A stretch of DNA of 8,132 nucleotides from NCBI GenBank assembly GCA_023247595.1, contig JAHFGF010000072.1, positions 1-8,132 of the forward strand, given 5' to 3'. The position numbers were made by a program, and so were the translations under genes. How positions within the stretch are numbered: the stretch's first letter is position 1; every line of letters begins with the position of its first letter. Source of the DNA: Candidatus Omnitrophota bacterium. GTDB lineage: Bacteria > Omnitrophota > Koll11 > Zapsychrales > Fredricksoniimonadaceae. A model generated the notes under the pieces. The model saw only the letters and a list, made by a program, of their open reading frames with translations. It was not told the DNA's origin and ran no database searches. Below are positions 5,474 through 8,132 of this stretch, piece by piece.

Positions 5474-6678
5474 TCATATCCCCAGCTAAAAAACGAAACA
5501 GGCGCACGTTTCAAACCACCTTGAAATCCAGACGGCAATTCAACAAATCCATCCGTCTGAGATATAGCGGCAAAATCTCCTGAGCCTCCGGTGGACACAG
5601 GCATGGCAATACGCTGCATGCGAGGGTTAAAAGAAATTTTAACAGGAACAAACTGGGTTAAATCCGATGTGTTCTCAATATCCTGCCCCAAGAGCGCGTG
5701 CTGCTGCGCATCCTGTAAACCCGCTCTTTTTTTGAGAAACGGCAAAACATACCGATAGGAACACATCTGCGTTGAGACCGGATTGCCCGGCAAGGCAAAG
5801 ACAATTTTCCCGTTTCGATTCCGGCCAAACCAAAACGGTTTTCCAGGTTTTTGGGAAACCTTATGAAAAAGCATACGGACTTTCAATTCGTTTAAAACGC
5901 TGGGAACATAATCAAAATCCCCCATAGATACGCCGCCGCTTAAAATCACGACATCAAAGCGAGTTAATATTTTCTTAAGTTCTTGACGAATAATCTTCGG
6001 ATTATCCGCCAGATGAAATGACTGTGTTTTTCCAAGACCAGAACCCTGAATCAACGCTTCAAGCCCATGCGCGTTCGACAAACGCACATGATAGGGTTTA
6101 ATATTTTTTTTCCGGATATCGACTAATTCATCTCCAGTCGACAGAATAGCAATCAACGGCTTTTTAGATACCTTGATCAAAGTCTTTCCAACGGACGCGG
6201 CTGTAGCCACATGATGCGCTAAAAGCCTGCAGCCCGGATTAACGAGAACTGTATTTTTTGAACAATGCTGCCCTTTCCATCGAATGTTCCAACCAGATTT
6301 TAAATCCTTAACATCGGACACAACCGCTTTTAAACCGGTTATCGTAACACATTCAATTGGAATCACCGCATCACTGCCCTTAGGCACAACCGCGCCGGTC
6401 ATGATCTTAAAACAATCATCTGACTTTTTCATAGACCCTGGACGGATTCCGGCAGGAATCACGCCTTTGATGTTAAACGTTCTTACCCCTTTTTGAAACG
6501 CGAGCGATGAAACAGCAATGCCGTCCATGGTTGATTTATCAAACGCGGGTTGAGGGCGGTCGCAGATTAAAGATTCCCGAAGGATTCGTCCGTGAGCATG
6601 TTCCAAAGGAATCGTTTCAACTTCAATGAGTGAAGCTTGTTTTAAAACGATCGCGTGCGCCTGTTTGACAGAAACCAT
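5470..6678 (-). CDS. moeA: Molybdopterin molybdenumtransferase MoeA
   Basis: MoeA inserts molybdate into adenylylated molybdopterin, giving active molybdenum cofactor. The 402-residue length is typical and the domain order is complete. Landmarks are the substrate loop KSTMDGIAV (48-56), KIMTGAVVPKGSDAVIPIE (91-109), the MoaB/MogA-like domain with AILSTGDELV (177-186), VVILSGGVSMGDFDYV (243-258) and VSQKPGKPFWFGR (274-286), then FALPGNPVST (294-303) and the C-terminal beta domain with the closing GSGD (365-368). The first loop has Ile54 where Tyr is usual (SxMDGYA), a mild substitution. The start at 6678 has AAGGAT at 6687-6692, eight bases upstream. It begins 39 bases after the ccsA stop and overlaps mobA by four bases. 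A gephyrin-like or LLM-type paralogue is less likely given mobA alongside. Confidence 0.95.
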   Translation of the reverse strand: MVSVKQAHAIVLKQASLIEVETIPLEHAHGRILRESLICDRPQPAFDKSTMDGIAVSSLAFQKGVRTFNIKGVIPAGIRPGSMKKSDDCFKIMTGAVVPKGSDAVIPIECVTITGLKAVVSDVKDLKSGWNIRWKGQHCSKNTVLVNPGCRLLAHHVATAASVGKTLIKVSKKPLIAILSTGDELVDIRKKNIKPYHVRLSNAHGLEALIQGSGLGKTQSFHLADNPKIIRQELKKILTRFDVVILSGGVSMGDFDYVPSVLNELKVRMLFHKVSQKPGKPFWFGRNRNGKIVFALPGNPVSTQMCSYRYVLPFLKKRAGLQDAQQHALLGQDIENTSDLTQFVPVKISFNPRMQRIAMPVSTGGSGDFAAISQTDGFVELPSGFQGGLKRAPVSFFSWGYE

Positions 6679-6717
6679 AAATACTAATCCTTATAAAATC
6701 TTGGATGTCACACCGAG

Positions 6718-8132
6718 CTATTTCTTCTTCAATAAAAATAAAAACACCGCGATAAAAATAATTTCAAAGGCGACATAAACTCCGACACCGGTGGCAACGC
6801 CGGATGTAAAACCATAGGAATGCAGTCCGATGCTTAACAAATTCACGCCAAACCAGGCCCACACCACGACCACCGTACCAAAAACAGCTCCGACGGCCAT
6901 ACCCTTTGGTCCAATCCACTGGGCTATCTTGGCATGAAACAACATGGCAGTCCAAAGCACAATCATCAACGCGCCGTTTTCTTTCGGATCCCATCCCCAA
7001 AAACGTCCCCAGGACTGATCCGCCCAAATGCCTCCCAAATTGGTTCCAAGAAAAGTTAGCGTTAACGCGAGCCCCAAGATTCCCATCAAGACGCGAAACG
7101 TTGAATCCAACAATTTTGCATTTTGTTTTTTAAAAAACGCCTGCAGCAAATACACATGGCCCAGAATGCCCGCGGCGCACGCGCTCCCATAGCCTGCGGT
7201 GATGGAAATCACATGCGTGCTCAGCCAAAAATTAGAATTCAAAACCGCGATCAGCATCTTAAGCGTATCGCCTTCGGCGCTGTATTTAGCCGCGATCATC
7301 AAAACAATAAATCCACCCACGCTTGCCGTCACCAACCCCAGCCAATTGCGGCTGAAGAATTCGATAAGAAGCCCCAAGACAACCACGACAAACGAGACAA
7401 AGATAAACGTTTCATACAGCGTCGAAACTGGCGGCCTTTGCAGAATGATGACGCGCATGATAATCGCAATCAGATGAGGGATAAAGCCAGCCGCAACCAA
7501 ACCCACCCCCCACTGATACAGCCATTTCTTATCGGATATCAGCGAAAACAAAAAGCATAAAAACGCGAACAAATAAAAAATCTTCGAATAAAGAAAAAAA
7601 TCTCCGTGGTTATAAACCAATTCCAAATCCAAACGGCGTATCAGACGATCCGGATTTTTATCCAGCCGGTCTTTGATGGCCTGCAGATATAACCGCGCGT
7701 TGACATCCAAATGGATTTGTTCGCCGTTCCAATACGACACCATGATGTTGCGCAAAAAATTTAATTCCTGACGGGTTTCTTCGTTTTGAAAATTGCGGCT
7801 GATTGCATCCCAAGGGCTTAACCAAAGGCGGGATGAATCTGTGGCCGGAACAATGGCCAGCGGTAAATCTTTATACGCCGTCGAGAAATGATATAAATTT
7901 GCCACCAATTCGACAATATTTTTTTCCTGGCTGGTCCAAATATGCTCATCTTTTTTCTGGATACCACTCATAACGCTTTGTAATTTTTCTGCGCTTAAGG
8001 CAATATCCAGAAAACTAAATTCTTCCTGATCTTTGGGAAGCTCTAATTGATCTTTAACCCAAGTGTCGGTAATGGTGAAGTCCTTACTGGGAAAAGCAAA
8101 TTGAAAGACCTGGGATAATTCCACATACAGTT
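6718..8132 (-). CDS. ccsA: CcsA/CcsB-type cytochrome c synthetase, 5' end beyond window
   Basis: Heme-handling membrane protein of the System II cytochrome c assembly pathway, which presents heme for covalent attachment to apocytochromes outside the cytoplasmic membrane. The frame is open to the window edge. The first possible start, a GTG at 8124, has no ribosome binding site, so the gene very probably begins upstream. Counting from that GTG, residues 1 to about 175 are a soluble region (with IVP...WLSPW, 91-105), followed by about eight membrane helices. The heme-binding WWD signature SWGRFWGWDPKENGAL lies at 371-386. Candidate heme-ligand histidines are His217, His304 (STHV), His397 (LFHAK) and His435 (LHSYGFT). 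A large soluble region before the CcsA core is seen in long forms of the family whose first part carries a PFDTFARE-like motif; that part would be off-window. It is followed by moeA after 39 bases. Confidence 0.92.
   Translation of the reverse strand, partial: LYVELSQVFQFAFPSKDFTITDTWVKDQLELPKDQEEFSFLDIALSAEKLQSVMSGIQKKDEHIWTSQEKNIVELVANLYHFSTAYKDLPLAIVPATDSSRLWLSPWDAISRNFQNEETRQELNFLRNIMVSYWNGEQIHLDVNARLYLQAIKDRLDKNPDRLIRRLDLELVYNHGDFFLYSKIFYLFAFLCFLFSLISDKKWLYQWGVGLVAAGFIPHLIAIIMRVIILQRPPVSTLYETFIFVSFVVVVLGLLIEFFSRNWLGLVTASVGGFIVLMIAAKYSAEGDTLKMLIAVLNSNFWLSTHVISITAGYGSACAAGILGHVYLLQAFFKKQNAKLLDSTFRVLMGILGLALTLTFLGTNLGGIWADQSWGRFWGWDPKENGALMIVLWTAMLFHAKIAQWIGPKGMAVGAVFGTVVVVWAWFGVNLLSIGLHSYGFTSGVATGVGVYVAFEIIFIAVFLFLLKKK

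Noticed and set aside
7123..7560. 145-residue open frame on the plus strand.
   Set aside because: It is antisense to the membrane core of the CcsA gene, is rich in Gln, Asn and Arg, and has no domain-like pattern.

Overview
Every gene I can support in this window lies on the minus strand, so transcription runs from high to low coordinates. The content is the respiratory and housekeeping core of a bacterium: cytochrome c assembly, molybdenum cofactor synthesis, the first step of heme synthesis and most of an F-type ATP synthase operon. GC is moderate and the genes are tightly packed. The gene mix, the CcsA subtype (WGWDPKENGAL core) and the atpZ-B-E-F-H-A order would fit an uncultured Gram-negative lineage such as Omnitrophota or a relative. 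That placement is an impression from sequence style, not a demonstrated classification.

Layout in the direction of transcription. (1) 8132-6718: a CcsA-type cytochrome c synthetase, open at the window edge and therefore 5'-truncated. (2) 6678-4856: moeA and mobA, overlapping by four bases (ATGA). (3) 4855-4716: a gap with the best promoter in the window (TTGAAT, 17 bp, TGTTATAGT), bracketed by a perfect 9-bp inverted repeat. (4) 4715-3642: a short hemA that ends after the spinal helix and lacks the usual C-terminal dimerisation domain. (5) 3626-3309: a four-helix TMEM14/UPF0136-family membrane protein starting 15 bases after hemA. (6) 3307-1: atpZ, atpB, atpE, atpF, atpH and the first 254 codons of atpA, which runs off the left edge.

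How the genes fit together: HemA supplies 5-aminolevulinate for heme, and CcsA handles heme for attachment to cytochromes c outside the membrane. MoeA and MobA build the molybdenum cofactor used by many anaerobic respiratory oxidoreductases. The F1Fo enzyme uses the resulting ion gradient, probably protons judging from the c-subunit site. No convincing promoter or terminator is visible between hemA and the atp genes, so one transcript may carry hemA, the TMEM14 gene and the ATP synthase genes.

The most interesting point is the TMEM14 homologue placed directly behind hemA. Animal TMEM14C is needed for heme synthesis in mitochondria, so the bacterial pairing suggests an old link with tetrapyrroles. 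Other points are the HemA lacking its dimerisation domain, the inverted repeat around the hemA promoter, and several start-site corrections. I see no mobile element, CRISPR array, tRNA or rRNA. No stretch of 300 bases lacks a gene.
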